Below are positions 1 through 13,000 of a stretch of DNA of 64,000 nt, piece after piece. Within the stretch, counting starts at the first letter, position 1; every line of letters begins with the position of its first letter. This DNA comes from Ulota crispa (Eukaryota; Streptophyta; Bryopsida; Orthotrichales; Orthotrichaceae). The notes below the pieces were generated by a model that did no database searches, had not been told where the DNA came from, and saw only the letters and a list, made by a program, of their open reading frames with translations. The DNA lies in NCBI GenBank assembly GCA_963920765.1, contig OY987250.1, forward strand, positions 248,001 to 312,000, in the 5' to 3' direction. A program made the translations under genes and the position numbers.

Positions 1-1555
1 TTGAATCTTCTTTCTTTCTTATTGATCAAGAATTATATGCTAAAACTATTGTTTGTTAGCCAGGCTAACAAAACCTTTGTACCAGTTTATTTAATCCTTG
101 AATGTCGGCTGGGTGGCCATGCCTACCCTCTACAACGGTATTTATAGAGTTGTGACAAGTGCCCACCATTAAAATATTGTTTCTTAAAATTGCAAAAGTC
201 AATAGTGCATGATGTGGTACGTGTGCTCATGAAATTTGCAAAAAGGTAGCATGGGACCTAACACCGTGGCTTTGAATCTTCTCACAATTTGAGTTACCAA
301 AAAATATGAATGACTTGGCTGAAATTATTTTTTGCTTTCCATGGTGCATCACTTATCTACAATCACTTCTACACAAAATTCAAGTCAAAAACTACTTTTC
401 CCTTTTCTCTAGAGTACGTAATGTTTTTAGAGGCGACATGACGATTCCTATCCTTGTCGACGTTTAAGGGTTGAGCAAAAATGAACTTTAGCATTAACAT
501 AATTAAAATCTAATGTCACGTGCTCACTAATAAGTTACATATTGTACAAGAGACATACATAAGATGAAACCTTCAAAAGTAAAAGCAATGGAGAGTGGAA
601 GACAACTAAGTTTCGTAGTGGTTTCACATTGATTTAACCCTTAGACGAAGAAGTTGGAGAATAGATCAATGCAGTTCTAGTGAACTACTTGAGATCCCAA
701 ATTAAAATTTCTTATCGGTAGCAAATGACAATTATACGTCAGCGTATATACTGTTCCCTATGGTCGTTATGGTCGTTTAAGGGTTAACCATGACTTGTGA
801 TTGTGTTCATTTAAATTTTAATACTTACTCATATTTGGTCACATCATGTCCCAAGGTGTGATTCAAAGGTTTACATTAATATACACCTTATAACTTACGT
901 TGTGTTGCACTCACAAAAAGATTCTAATGATCCGTCTCCATCTTATAGATATACATATCTTCACGGTCCTTCACCTGTTAGAAGATGAAACGTAAGCCGT
1001 GCCGAAATGCTGCACTTATGAACTACCCCCGAGGTCCTCCGCGGGATTAAATCGACACTTGAACTATGCCACGATTGCTCCCAACCTCCATGATACTCAC
1101 GACAATTAAACGTCACGCATCCCACTTAAACCAACAATTCATTAAAGATGCCGTGATGGTTGAAAGACCGACATACCCATTCCATACTGGCCCTTCGCGA
1201 GCTAGGTGAATGCAAGGGACAAATACGACCCTCAAGCCCGCAAGCTAGAAACCAGAAAAAAACAAGGAAAGCTCAAGGCAGAAGACCTCGGTCGTCACTA
1301 CATGGCATAAGAAAGCTTCAACCACTCAAACCAAGGACCTCCCAAAACACGCGCAAACAAGAAGCTGGTCAAGGACCCTCCCGATTACACTCCGGAAACT
1401 CACTCAAAAAAAACAGCTGCAAATACGCAGCATGGCAGGCAGCTGGTAAAACCTCGTAAACAAACCAGACACTCGCTCCGAGACCACATTGCTCGCCACA
1501 CCAGTCGCCGCGTTTATATAGAATATATTGAGTTACACGTGGAAGTTGCACCATT
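1..1555. other. Intergenic region downstream of RPL9
   Basis: I see no convincing coding exon here. The stretch is AT-rich up to about 950 and then more balanced in composition. It holds one complete TTAA-flanked inverted-repeat element (634-787) and, near 460-475, the sequence TTTAAGGGTTGAG, which resembles a detached end of the same element. Open frames at 1160-1459 and 1369-1554 are low-complexity or lie in the RPL9 3' flank, and match nothing I recognise. Confidence 0.6.
634..787 (-). mobile_element. TTAA-flanked short inverted-repeat element (piggyBac-like ends)
   Basis: The element is bounded by TTAA at 634-637 and 784-787. The left end reads TTAACCCTTAGACGA and the right end, reversed, TTAACCCTTAAACGACC. 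Read on the minus strand, its interior matches the element at 41268-41502, including a shared GTATATACGCTG and AATTTGGGATCTC. Two copies with the same ends and interior at separate loci are good evidence for a mobile family. No transposase is encoded. The TTAA target and CCC terminus fit piggyBac-type mobilisation, but Kolobok and Sola3 elements also use TTAA. Confidence 0.7.
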
Positions 1556-2920
1556 TCACTCGGTCTCGATGGTTCCCTTGTCGCTCACGTAAATACCATC
1601 CAGAAACTTCCGGATGTCCTTCTTCTTCACATGGCATTTCTGGATACCAACAAACACCACCAATGTCAGCCACCTCTCAAAGTCCTCCGTAAACAACAAA
1701 CATCACGATCGCTCATCGCTGGCTCGTCGCTGAAACTGCCGAAACCCTAAACCCCAAACCCCCCGCATACCTGGTTGATGAGGGCGCATGATCGAGATAC
1801 AAGCTCGATGTCGTTCCCGTCCAAAACCAGCTCGTCCTTGACCTTCTCCGATCGGGTCACGGTCACACCCTGCAACATGTCCACTCGGCGCACCTGCAAA
1901 ACCAACTCCAATTCTCTTCAGACTCTTCTGATCAACAAAACACATGCAACGTGATCACTCTCCGCAACAACCGAGGGAGGGCACTGCTCTGCTTCGAACC
2001 CCCTCCCTCGGTTCTTAGGTCAGACAAAGCGGACAAGGCTCGAACGTTGGCGCACCCTGGCTGGCGCACTTGGAAAAACCAAAAGATGGACGGACGTGAC
2101 CAACCCCTCGGGAACCTATTTTCCGTCAATTCCACACAAGCCAGTGGGCACAACAGAAAGGTGAAAGCCCCGCACCCAACAGCTCTCCCCCGCGGAAACC
2201 AGCGGAAAACCGGAGAAGCCATGCGACGAGATTCTTCACCTCTCACAGCCAAGACAATGCCAAGCCATGCGAAATTCTCACCCCACGCACAACTCACCAA
2301 GCCCTAACCCTAATCCCGCTCCAAATTTATGGGGTATGGCCGGGAACGCCAAGCACCGGAGCTCCGCCGTTCGCCTTTCATCGTGGGAAAGACCAACACC
2401 ACCCCTGCATTTCTACGCATTCAGATTGCCCTAATCGGCACTCTGTGGCCCGTCTCCGGCTCTGCAACACCGGGCCTTCGACCTCGAAAACCCTAAAACC
2501 TCCCCGAGCCCCCCGAGCGACACCGAATCCGAAGCGTACCTTCTTCTCGCCCAAGAAGTTCCTGATCTCGATGTTGTCCTTGTCTGCGCCGATGCTGGCG
2601 TTGATGGGAAAATGGGCGTACACGAACCTCATCTTGTAGCGGTACCCCTTTGTGACGCCGGTGATGAGGTTGTTCACGTGGCTGATGGCGGTGCGAATGG
2701 CGGCCATGGTCTTGCGGGTGCCGAACCAGGCCTCGACCTTGAGCTTGCGGCCGCCCTCGCCCTCGCCCTCGCCCTCTACCAGCTGGAAGTCGAGATTGAG
2801 GTGCTTGAAGTTGCGAGTGAGCACGCCGCGAGGCCCCGAAACCCTAATCTGCTTCGCCCTGATCTCCACCTTCACCCCCTCGGGCAGGTCCATGGTCTCC
2901 GTCGCCTGGATCGTCTTCAT
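1556..2920 (-). CDS. RPL9: 60S ribosomal protein L9 (uL6), 3 exons, 195 aa
   Basis: Structural protein of the large cytosolic ribosomal subunit (uL6 family), located near the sarcin-ricin loop and the GTPase factor site. Exons are 2540-2920, 1771-1893 and 1556-1639, joined in phase with consensus GT-AG borders (127+41+27 codons). The protein starts [16 protein letters not shown] and shows family blocks [42 protein letters not shown] and [15 protein letters not shown]. Length matches the family (about 190 aa). Residues 48-57 carry an insert of alternating Glu-Gly, apparently from a GAGGGC-type microsatellite. The start at 2920 is the conventional family start; upstream in-frame sequence is proline/arginine-rich and looks like 5' leader. 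Several telo-box sequences lie in intron 1. Confidence 0.96.
1742..2497. promoter_or_regulatory. Telo-box (AAACCCTAA) motifs in RPL9 introns
   Basis: AAACCCTAA or close variants occur at 1742-1750 (intron 2), in a tandem at about 2301-2314 (GCCCTAACCCTAATCCC) and at about 2487-2497 (intron 1); another lies within exon 1 near 2840. Telo-boxes are known cis-elements of plant ribosomal-protein and translation-factor genes, usually near the transcription start or in the leader intron. That these copies act here is inference. Confidence 0.45.
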
Positions 2921-3260
2921 GGTGGCTGCCGAGCGAACGACGGGGGCCGATTGTCGCAGCTGCAGCGATGGCAGCACAGCGGATGCTCGGAAGCAGAAGA
3001 GGGCTCCCCCCGTCGGCCGCCGCTCCTCTTCAGCCTGCTTGGCGTCGGCCCCCTCTGCGCCGGGCCGGGCCAAGAAATCCAGGGCTGGGCCTCGCGGCAT
3101 CCCGGTACCTCGCCCGGTATCACGCCCGGTACGATACCGGTCGTTCGGTGCGTCTGTCGTTCTCCAGCATTCCTCCGTGTCCAATTGGAGCGGTTTGTTA
3201 CTAAGGTAGGCACACCCATCAGCGACCACCTCTCAATATTGCACTCTAGTTTTTGGCTGT
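2921..3260. promoter_or_regulatory. Presumed RPL9 leader and promoter
   Basis: GC-rich sequence immediately upstream of the RPL9 start codon. It contains a tandem of CCCGGTA/CCGGTAT-type units around 3100-3145. No clear TATA box in the usual place. The assignment rests only on position. Confidence 0.4.
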
Positions 3261-6200
3261 TTTCCACGGACTGTTGAACCTAAAGTGGAGCACTAAATTT
3301 CATTTGCACAAGCAAATCTTGTCACATGTCAGTTGCTAAGTTGTTTTGAGGCGGTTGGGATTGGGACCTTCCTATGCATTCATAGGAATACACTCAAGCA
3401 CTTCCAAGGGTAGTCTAGAGCTACCTATAGCATCCTTTGAGTTGCAGTTTTGCGATTTAATATAAAATACTCTACAATACTTTTTTCCACAAAAATTACG
3501 TTCCTTGATAGCTTGTTGAAAGGCTAACCCTACAGGTTTTTTTCCGAAATTTTCCGAGACCTTAAGGTGCCCGAAAACCTTAAATGGTTGGGTATGGGTG
3601 TTCCTACCTTACTCGAGCCCATTCTCTAGGTGGCCCAGTCAGCAAAATTTTGCTTTGAACATTTTACACTGTTTTTCAACCGGCCTTGCATTAATGAAAG
3701 CAACGGATGCAGAGTCTTGCACACCTGCAACAGTTGGTAACCACAGATTCATCCTAGAAACCAGGCGTTGGCTTGTCACGATTATTGAAAACTTTGTAAC
3801 CCTTAGGGGCGGTTCAAACTACGTTCCACATCCTAAGTCCCACTGAAATTTGAAGAAATCTGAGAATCTAATTGGCGAAGAGGCAAAAGATGGGACTTTG
3901 CATTTCAGACTATGTCCCAAGTCCCACATCCCACTTGCTTACATGGAGCCTACATGGCAGCACTTTTCCAAGTTTTGGCGCCAAAAAAAGTGGGACTTCA
4001 CTCCAAGATTGAGTCTAGCATTTTGGCGACCCATCTTTTAGCCCACGTCCCATCTTTTCTAGCCCAGAAAGATGGGATTTCAAACTCCCGTGGGACTTTG
4101 TCAAATGGGACATGGGACGTAGACTGAACCGGCCTTCAGAGTTTGAGTTCTAATTTTATCTGGCAAACCTAGTGAGCACGTATTCAAATGCAAATTTGAA
4201 ACAAAAGAACAAGGCACATTCAAAGCACAAAGGGTTTTTACGTAAGCTCAATATATATGCACAAGTTGCTCATGTGTGGGACAAACAATTATTTGGATCT
4301 TTGATTGTAACATACATGGATGCCTTTGTTGTAATTGCATTGGCCTCCCAAAAAAGATACATGATATCAACATATTGAACTACTAAACAAGATCTTTGCA
4401 TTTGTTGTCGTTGGATGCCATGGCCATGTATATCTAATTGAAATCAAATCAACAATTTCAAACATTGGTTGAAAAACATTAAATTGTGCATTGGTATCTC
4501 ATCTTGGAAATAAAAGTTAGAAACAAATAACTACATTTAAGGAGCTCTAGTTGTTTTTCATTATAGTGAAACCAATGCTGCCTTCCAAAACAAGCACCTC
4601 AAAAAGTCCTCCCCCATCCCTCTAAATGTTTGAATAGATAAATGCCACTTGTTTCTCTCATGTCCCGTCACGGCCACATAGAGGAAGAAGTGCTTCTTCT
4701 CCATGCTTGGAAGTTGGAACAAGCTCCAACAACAATAAATCAAAAACTCAAAACAATGCAAGATGAAGAAAAATCTAGCGGCCGCCTCACTTTAGATCTT
4801 GTGTGCATATGGCAGTTTAATAGGTGAGCATTTGATTTTTGTTTTCTTCTTTAGTTTTATTGCTTTACTTTGAAATAGTGTACGTGGCATCTTTATTTGC
4901 ATAGGGTTTTGGGATGGGGTTGCAGCACTTCTACATTGACATAGTCTTGTCATAGGTGGCTTCTTTGTGCAACATTTTTGAAGGGGTGTGAGAACATTTT
5001 TTGGATGTGTTTTTTGTGAAAGTATTGGTGGTTCTTTTAATTTCACAAAAACAAATCTAGCTTCCTTTGGAGAACTTTTTAATTTTCAGATTTTACTTGT
5101 ATGAGATGGGAGTGTTTGTGCTTGAGTGTTTAGAATTGGTGGTTGTGATTCATAGCTATGACATTCAAGGCAACAATTGGTAGGTGCATTTTTGGTAACT
5201 TTTGTCAAAAATTGATCATGGTAGTTTTTGGAGGTCAGTTTCACGATGGCAAAAGCAACAAAATCCAAGGAGAAGACAACAATTTGAGTTTATGCAAAGC
5301 CTCACCTAATGAGGGGTAATTGCAATGCAATCAAAAAACTTATATAATGAATGCCTCTAGAATAACATAGAAAAATATCACCCCAAGCAAGTACAATGGA
5401 TATGTAGAACAAAAATTTGCTTGCCAATTTTTCAAATGAAATTTTTTAAACATAATAAATTCATAAATGCAATCCATAGAGCTTGTTGTAGTTATCTTGT
5501 GCAATAGACAATTCTCAAATTGGTCATCAAAGAGTTAAAAGTCCGTAATACACTTTTTAAACAAAAAAAAACAACAAGATCCACAATGATGCTAATACCA
5601 TCAAGAACAACAATTATGGATATGGAAGGCTTGCAAAAAGCTCTTGTGTTTTGTACTATAATATTGGCCTAATCCATGCCACACATCATTCCAAAAATTC
5701 ATTGAAAATGCACTCCACTTGTAAGAATGTAAGTGAAAAGCAAAAATAGCCTCATGAACTTTAATCACATTGTGGGTTCTACAAATAGTCTTGAAGTTCT
5801 CTATCTTTAAAAAGATTCCCATAAACTTTGTATTGTCTTTTGCTACCTTTTGAACTTGTCAATGTTAAGAATACTCTAAAAAGCTTTCAAAAGACTATAT
5901 TCATATTATTTCTAGATGAAAATTCAATGGCCTTTGTGGAACTTACAATGGAGTTGTCTTTCAAAAACTTCCAACTCTCAAAGAAACTTGTGGAGTTGTA
6001 GAGATCAATTACACATGGTGTAAGCATTGGTGATAACAAACAATCAAACAAACAACCAAGCATGTAAGCAAGATCCAAAATGGAACCAAAGTCCAATGTT
6101 TAGTAGATTGCAAGATTTTTTTTTGACTTAACAACAACAAATCAAAAAAGCATACCCAACCCAAAACTTGGTGAAAGTTTTTGTGCCATATTCAAAGTGC

Positions 6201-7036
6201 ACATGCTTCACATTTTTCAAATCATCGAAGTAATTCTAAAAATATGAGTGAATTATGTAGTCTTGTGGTAGAGGCTAAAAAACAAAACCCATGAAAGACA
6301 TCAACAATTAGAATTTTGGCAACTATATGAGGTTACCATAACTAAAAAGATGTTGCATGTGCCATAGCACTTCTTTCCATGTATCATGAGCTGGAATGTA
6401 GTTTTCCAAAAAAGACAAGGTGCACATGGCAATGGGAACTTTTCAATGGAACCACTGTTACATTAGGACTTCCTACAAAACATGAATAGATATTTCAATG
6501 TTTTGGAAGTGTCTCTTGACATTTTGCAAACCAACGCAATCAAGTCGGATCATTGTCAATGGATTTTAGATAGTCCACAAGTGAGAAATAGTGGCACACA
6601 TTTCATTTGCGTTAGACCTACACACCTCCAATATTTCTCAACAAGAGTCTCATGATTACTTTTTGTCTTACTCTTGGATTCATTTAATGCATGAATTGTT
6701 TCACTGGTGATGTGAAAAAGATTGTGTCACCACTTTCAATCGTTGTGTTTTCAATTACTGGATAAAATGAGGATTTGGGATTTTAGGAAAAGAAATGCCG
6801 TTTTTTTAAGTGCTTTGATGTTATCTTCCGGTTTGCATTATGTGCATCCATGGTCCAAAATATCAAGAATTAGTATGAATCTCGAGTAAAGCTCTGAGAT
6901 TTGGACGGACGTTACTGGCCAGGAATGTGGATACCAAGTTTCTGAATGCAGAGTCGAGGAAGACAAGCATTGATGTTTGTTGAAGTTTGGGAGAACAGCC
7001 AACGCAAGAGGACGCTCGTTGCTGCTTGCACCATCC
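3261..7036. other. AT-rich intergenic region between RPL9 and CDC14
   Basis: No recognisable gene. Scattered open frames of 60-86 codons are in AT-rich sequence and resemble no family I know. One inverted-repeat element is visible at 3807-4134. The last 200 bases (about 6840-7036) rise in GC and are probably the CDC14 leader; an in-frame upstream ATG lies at 6977. Confidence 0.55.
3807..4134. mobile_element. Inverted-repeat element with subterminal TGGGAC repeats
   Basis: The left end GGGCGGTTCAAACTACGT is an imperfect inverted match to the right end (reversed: GGCCGGTTCAGTCTACGT). Between them are about eight copies of TGGGAC/GTCCCA in both orientations, for example near 3833, 3892, 3915, 3990, 4047, 4091 and 4106. 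Clustered subterminal hexamers are typical of hAT-type non-autonomous elements, but no clean 8-bp target duplication is visible, so the superfamily is left open. Confidence 0.55.
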
Positions 7037-10000
7037 ATGGGGGTGGGCTCGGAAGCTCGAGGTGAAGAGCGTGTTGACTTGAGCGAAATCCTGAAAGAGA
7101 AGCTCTACTTTGCGCCATTGCAAAGGGTGGAGGATACAGCAGCTGTGGTGCAGTGTCTCCCCAAGCGCACCGTCAGCTACAACATTGATTCGGAGCTGGT
7201 GTGTGTCTGTGTGTCCTCCTGTTCCTCAATTCCGTCTCGTCTCATCTCTTCAAGTGTCCGAGAGTTCACCATGGATTCGCTTTTTGGGATCGATTAAGGC
7301 GTAACAATTCTCGTGCAGGTATATGAACCGTTTTTTGCCGATTTTGGACCTCTGAACCTTGCGTGCACGTACCGGTTCTGCTGGAAACTTCATCACCTCC
7401 TTAAGGTAGTTGCTCACATCATGGTTTTGGTTCCTTCTTTCTTTCGTTGAGAGCGGCGTAGCGTGAATGGTGAATGATTCACGAGGACTAGCAAATTCAG
7501 CATGGTTCTTGTTCTCTGGTTCTCCATTCTTGATTTAACAGCTGTCTGCCTGGCGTGGTCGACCATTATTTTGTGAGGTAGTGGAGGTGGAGGAGTCCTG
7601 TTGTACTCGACATGGCATTAGCTGATGCATTGGTATCTGTCAGGAAGCAGATGAACAGGACCAGTGTGTGCTTTTCTGTTGTAGCGCCGACCCAAAGAAG
7701 AAGTCCAACGCTGCCGTGTTGGTGAGTGATCCCCGCCTATTTCATCATGTTTTTCATTCACAGAGCCCTCTGTCTGAGCCTGTGTATTTGGAAACCCCGA
7801 TGGTTGTCTAAAAACTACTTCGGGAGAGTGCAAGTGCAGTTTGAATCGCTACGTTCTACGGCCAAGCACCTTGTAGCGTTTTTACCATGGTCCAATTTTG
7901 GATACGATTCTACCAGCTTGATAAGATCATTTAATGTCGTACTTAATGAGAGTCTTGCCTATGTTGTGACAAGTACTGGAGATTGATTAGTTGAGTCTAA
8001 AGCTGGCTCTAAAGCAGATTAATATTGCTCCAGTCAGAGGGCGTTCCGCAGCAATCTGGACCTTGCTGTCCAAGGACATTGCTATGGTTGCAAGGCAATA
8101 GATGCCAAGTACTTGAGAAAGAGGACTTTTTGGGTGTTTGATGATTTGAAGCTGTCGTAGAATAGAATTCGATGTAGAATCATGGAGATGTAGACGAGTG
8201 AGACTTGACGTGAAGCGAGTTGCTGTATTGGTGCAGCTTGGGGCATACTTGGTGCTGTTTTGTGGTGCCGAATCGGATGCAGCATATTCAACTCTCTCCA
8301 TGTTCGAGCCGTTCCAGGCGTTCCGAGATCCCACATGTGGCATCTCGACGTACCGTCTCACAGTATTAGATTGTATTCGGGTACGAAATAATTGAAGCCC
8401 TGAGTGATTCTTCCAGATGGTATATACTGGTTTTTAATTCTCGGGAACACGGGAAGTGAGTGTCGGTTGCGTGCTTGGGCAGGGGGATTGCCTGACGAAG
8501 AGCACGGGTGGTCTGGTGTGAGTTTTTTTCAGGCTATTTTGAGGTCTAATCGGGTTGGATGGATAGACTTCAACAACTTCAACCTGGAGGAGTATGAGTA
8601 CTTCGAACAGGTATGTAATCTATATCAATTCAATTGGACTCGTAAACAGCGTCCTTAGAACGATTGAAGATTGCCAAGTACTAACAACTTATTTGGAAAA
8701 ATTCATGCATCTAAAAAAGATTTACAGTTACAAGTCTTCAATTTCTTCTTTAGCAGTGATGACGTTTAGCGTTAGCCACCATTTGTGTTATGAATTCTTG
8801 TTTGGCTCGAGTGTTGCTATTGTCTCTGCTTTCGACAGGTTGAAAACGGAGACCTGAATTGGATTGTTCCTAACAAACTAATGGCGTTCAGTGGACCATC
8901 TGCCAAGCGCCTAGAGGTTGCCTTCTCTCATGTTTCTAGAATGTATATTTGTATAAACGAATTCCTGACCGCTGTCTTATTTTATTCCCATCATCTTAAA
9001 ATGCAAAATTGGAATTGGAGTGGGTCATGTGGCGGGAAGGCCTGCAGGAGAAATACAGCATTGCAGACCAGAATCTCGTAGGGTTTATGTTCAGTATTTG
9101 TAAGGTTGTCCTCCTTGGGTGAATGTCTTACGGAAACACGTCGTGCTTAATGCGTATGAGCAGCAGGATCGTTTTGTCTGTTGTCATTCGTCTCAGCTCT
9201 TTGTTTGGCGTGGCGCTTCCTTTTGAATGTGGTCGTTGCATACTTTCTCCGGCAGAATGCACCTTCATCGCATATGCTAGCTGCAAAATCTTGATCGATT
9301 TCAGGAATTCGCGCTTTCATTATTTGTAAGCATTTTAGGTCATCCTGCGATGGTACTCAAGAAGCCCGTCAAGAAGGTACATACAATAGTTGAAAAGGTA
9401 AGAAGTTTGTCTTACAATGTAGAGCCGCATGGTTGAGCTCCATTAGAAAAAGCAAGAACCACAACAACTAGTGCCGGTCCTCTACAGAATAGTAATCTAT
9501 GTAATGATCAGTAATGTTAACGGAATCTGGTGAGCTCTACATTTTTCAACATTCACGTAGTCTGACTCCCGAACCAGCTAAATCTCTGGTGCGACTAGTC
9601 CCGGGTGTTTGGGTGAAGGCCCCTTGAAATTAGCCACCACTCGTGTTAACCAACGCTATCATCGAGTGTCATTGAGATTCTTCCAATCGAAAGACTCTGT
9701 ACTTCTTGGTTATGGAAGAATGCTACTGACTGCTTTCGGTAGACTTCAAGCCCTTGTCGATTTTGATGAATTCGAGTGGCAGTGTAATGATTCAACTCTG
9801 TCTGCCACAGTGTACAACATCAACGCTGAGCCTCTTATCAATTGCTGTTACGTTTTGTAGATTTATGGATATAGGACGCTGGTGCCGGAGGATTATGTCG
9901 AATACTTTCATCGGGTTTGCCTCTTGCCCTTCCTTGGGTTCCCTTACAATCAGGAAGTGACCCGCGTCGACGTTACTCTGTTCTAAGATCCTGCACTGCA

Positions 10001-13000
10001 GTGCAAGATTAAGTCGTTCAAATTTCTCTCACTGTGTCAAGCGTCGATGCTGCAATGCGTGCATGTATGCATGCATCTAAGAACGCAGCATGGAGATGAT
10101 GTGCAAGAGATGTCACAAATTATCTTTTGAGCACAACCATCGCAAGCATGATTGAACTGTTGGGTGAATATGACAGGTAGGAATTACCGGCGTAATAAGG
10201 CTCAATCGCAAAGCGTATGATCGAAGGCGATTTACAGATCACGGGCTCTCTCATTACGATTTGTATTTCCCTGATGGCAGGTCAGATCATCACTCCTGCT
10301 TTTGTTGATTGCCCAATCGACGGCCTGAAGAGGGTGTTTTCATTGAATCGTGAATTCTGGAGTTCTTCCCGAAGGTCGTTTGAAACGACATTCCGTAAAT
10401 TACACATTATTCATTAAATTGGGAAAAAGTAAAGAGTTTTTAGGTGATTTAGAATGAATACTAGGATGATTTCTTTAAGATTACATTAATGATGAAATAC
10501 CTTATGGGAATATTAAGAAAACTCACTTCAAATCATCAAAATATTCTCACAAATGCAAACTTTAGCATTCCCAAAATACGTTTTGGAAAAGTGCTTTTTC
10601 CCAATTTAATGAATAACACGTTTAATGTTCTACCTTCGAGCCCTTTTCTATCAAAGAGTCATATCATCCAGCATTTTGCTTTGGTTGTTGCATGTAAATC
10701 ATCATGGTTACAATTGTATAATGATAAAAGACCAGACCTTGATATTTGCCCACATTCCAGTGACTTCTACTTCTAACTTCTGGCAAAACCTATAGCAAAA
10801 AGTAGAGATCGATTCTTGTGACTTTTTCTCCCGTGACCAGGCAAATGGCTATGTGTTTTGAAATTTGATGGAACTAGTCGTGAAATCCTCTGCAGCTGCC
10901 CGCCAGACAGAATTTTACGGCGCTTTTTGGAGATTGTGGAGGAGTCGTCTGGAGCTTTGGCTGTGCATTGTAAAGTATGTTGATATTCTTCACCTCGTTA
11001 TGCTAGATCACCTTGAAAATGCTATGCAGGGCGAATTGGACAAGATGACCAGGACTTGTACAATTGCTTTGATTCTTTATGCCTTCAGACTTTGAGTCAG
11101 AGCTCTGCGAGAAAATAGAGTGATTTTTGGTCTTCATTCTTGGTGAAAGTAAATGCTGGCCTTGGAGATAGAAAAAAGGAAAGAATTGCAAGTTCATATT
11201 TGATAATTTTCATTTGCGCAGGCAGGACTAGGGCGAACAGGCGCTCTTATGGGTTGTTATATCATGAAGCACTACCGGTTCACATGCAATGAGGTGCCTC
11301 TAGCCTCACCCAGACATCTTTTTCTAATGGCCCCTTGTTTTGCCTAATTCTAGTCAAGAGGACATTCATTCAAGGAGTCAAGAGTGGCAGGGTCAACAAG
11401 GAGAGTTTGTCGCCTGCAGTAAGTTCCGTACTGGCCCTATGACCACGCGTACCAACTTCAACCAACCAGGATCTCATGTCAGGTCTTCGTATGAATGTGT
11501 TGTCCGGGTGTCTATGAGTATAGTTCGGTGTCCTTGTACTGGTGGTATGTTTACTCGAAATTCTTCGAGGAACCATACTGAAGATGATAGTTGAATATGC
11601 CTTATTCAATGATTGGAGTTAATTAGGCATTAACCTAAGTAGCTATTGTTGTATTGAGAAAGCATGTTTCAATTTTAACTGCGTATTGCGATCTGAAGAT
11701 CTATTTGAAACAACGTTCCTAATTTGTGATAATCACACAGGATGCAGTCCCATCGTTTGATTTTTTGGGTTACCGTATTCCTCTATTTCAGCGTTGTGGA
11801 TGATGATTGATGAACGAATTGGTTGCTTTTTTAAACCTAATTTTATTTTTAGCTTTTGATTTTATTAATTTATTGGGGTTTTAACTTTTTGGTACTGTGG
11901 TAGATATCAATGTTTGTTTCGCTAAGTTGAGCCAACAAAATTAGCTAAATCTGGTTACTCTGGTTCATGGTACTCACGTCAGACGTTGGGTTATCTGCGC
12001 ATCGTGCGTCCTGGAAGTGTGATCGGACCTCAACAACACTACCTGAAAGAGATGCAATATCGGATGTGGAAAGTTGTAAGTAACTATGCGTTCATTGGAT
12101 GTAAATAGTTACCGTATATCTGAGATTCAGTTCGGAAGCGAGTAAAATCCGTAGCTCAATTACAGCTAGCTTTTTATATAATGGGGATATAATGATGTAA
12201 AAGAGGGAAAAGGCAAACTGCGGAATTGAAAAGTTAGGGTGTGTAAGTGCAGGGTGATCTGATGAGGCATCAGCTGGCACAACTGAACGCTACCAGTCAG
12301 CCGTATAATCTTCGGGCCACAGAACAAGCGCCATTGCCCAATACTGCAGCTGCTGGTGCAGCAGCAGCAGGAGCAACAGCAACGGGGAGTGGGTGGACCC
12401 AGCCTAGCAATAAGTTTATGAGCTCGAGAAGATTCTCAGTGAACCCCAATTTCAGACGAGGAAGCTTACGAGATCGGGTAAGAACAGCTTGGTTTGAAAG
12501 TTCGTACTAAATCCAGGCAATGATCCATGCAGCTATGCAGGTCATTTACGAATAACTGTTGCTGTGGATTGGCTTTTGTTAGTGGAACTGTTGTTGTTGT
12601 TGTTGTTGCTGCTGCTGTTTCTCACAATTGGTCAGGCTCACTTCGTGAAAGAGAGTTTTTCGGAGACTCAATGCGGGAGCTCGTGTTTAAGTACGCAAGC
12701 AATCGGATTTCGCAGGCCTCTATAAGTCTGTACTTCTGTGTAGGATGAAGGTGGAGCTGTCCCGGACCGCGCTTCTGCGGACAGGTCCTCCCCTGCACGG
12801 TATCTAGAAGCGACAGCGTCTCCGCAACGACCAAGGAGAAAGGCACTTGGCACTAGCGGAACAGGAGCATACCATGGGGCGTCGCAGGTATGCCCCTTCT
12901 GAACCAGCAGCTACTTCTTCACTTTCAAACTTTAGAAAATTGAGTCTTCGGTGAACAAATTTACGTAGCCGACGTGGGCAATCTGTCTCTTGGAACAAGG

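Noticed and set aside
2445..3277. Plus-strand frames of up to 221 codons
   Set aside because: Antisense to RPL9 exon 1, whose product is certain.
4561..6096. Series of minus-strand frames of 60-84 codons as a possible gene
   Set aside because: AT-rich, no shared phase through plausible splice sites, and no family motif.
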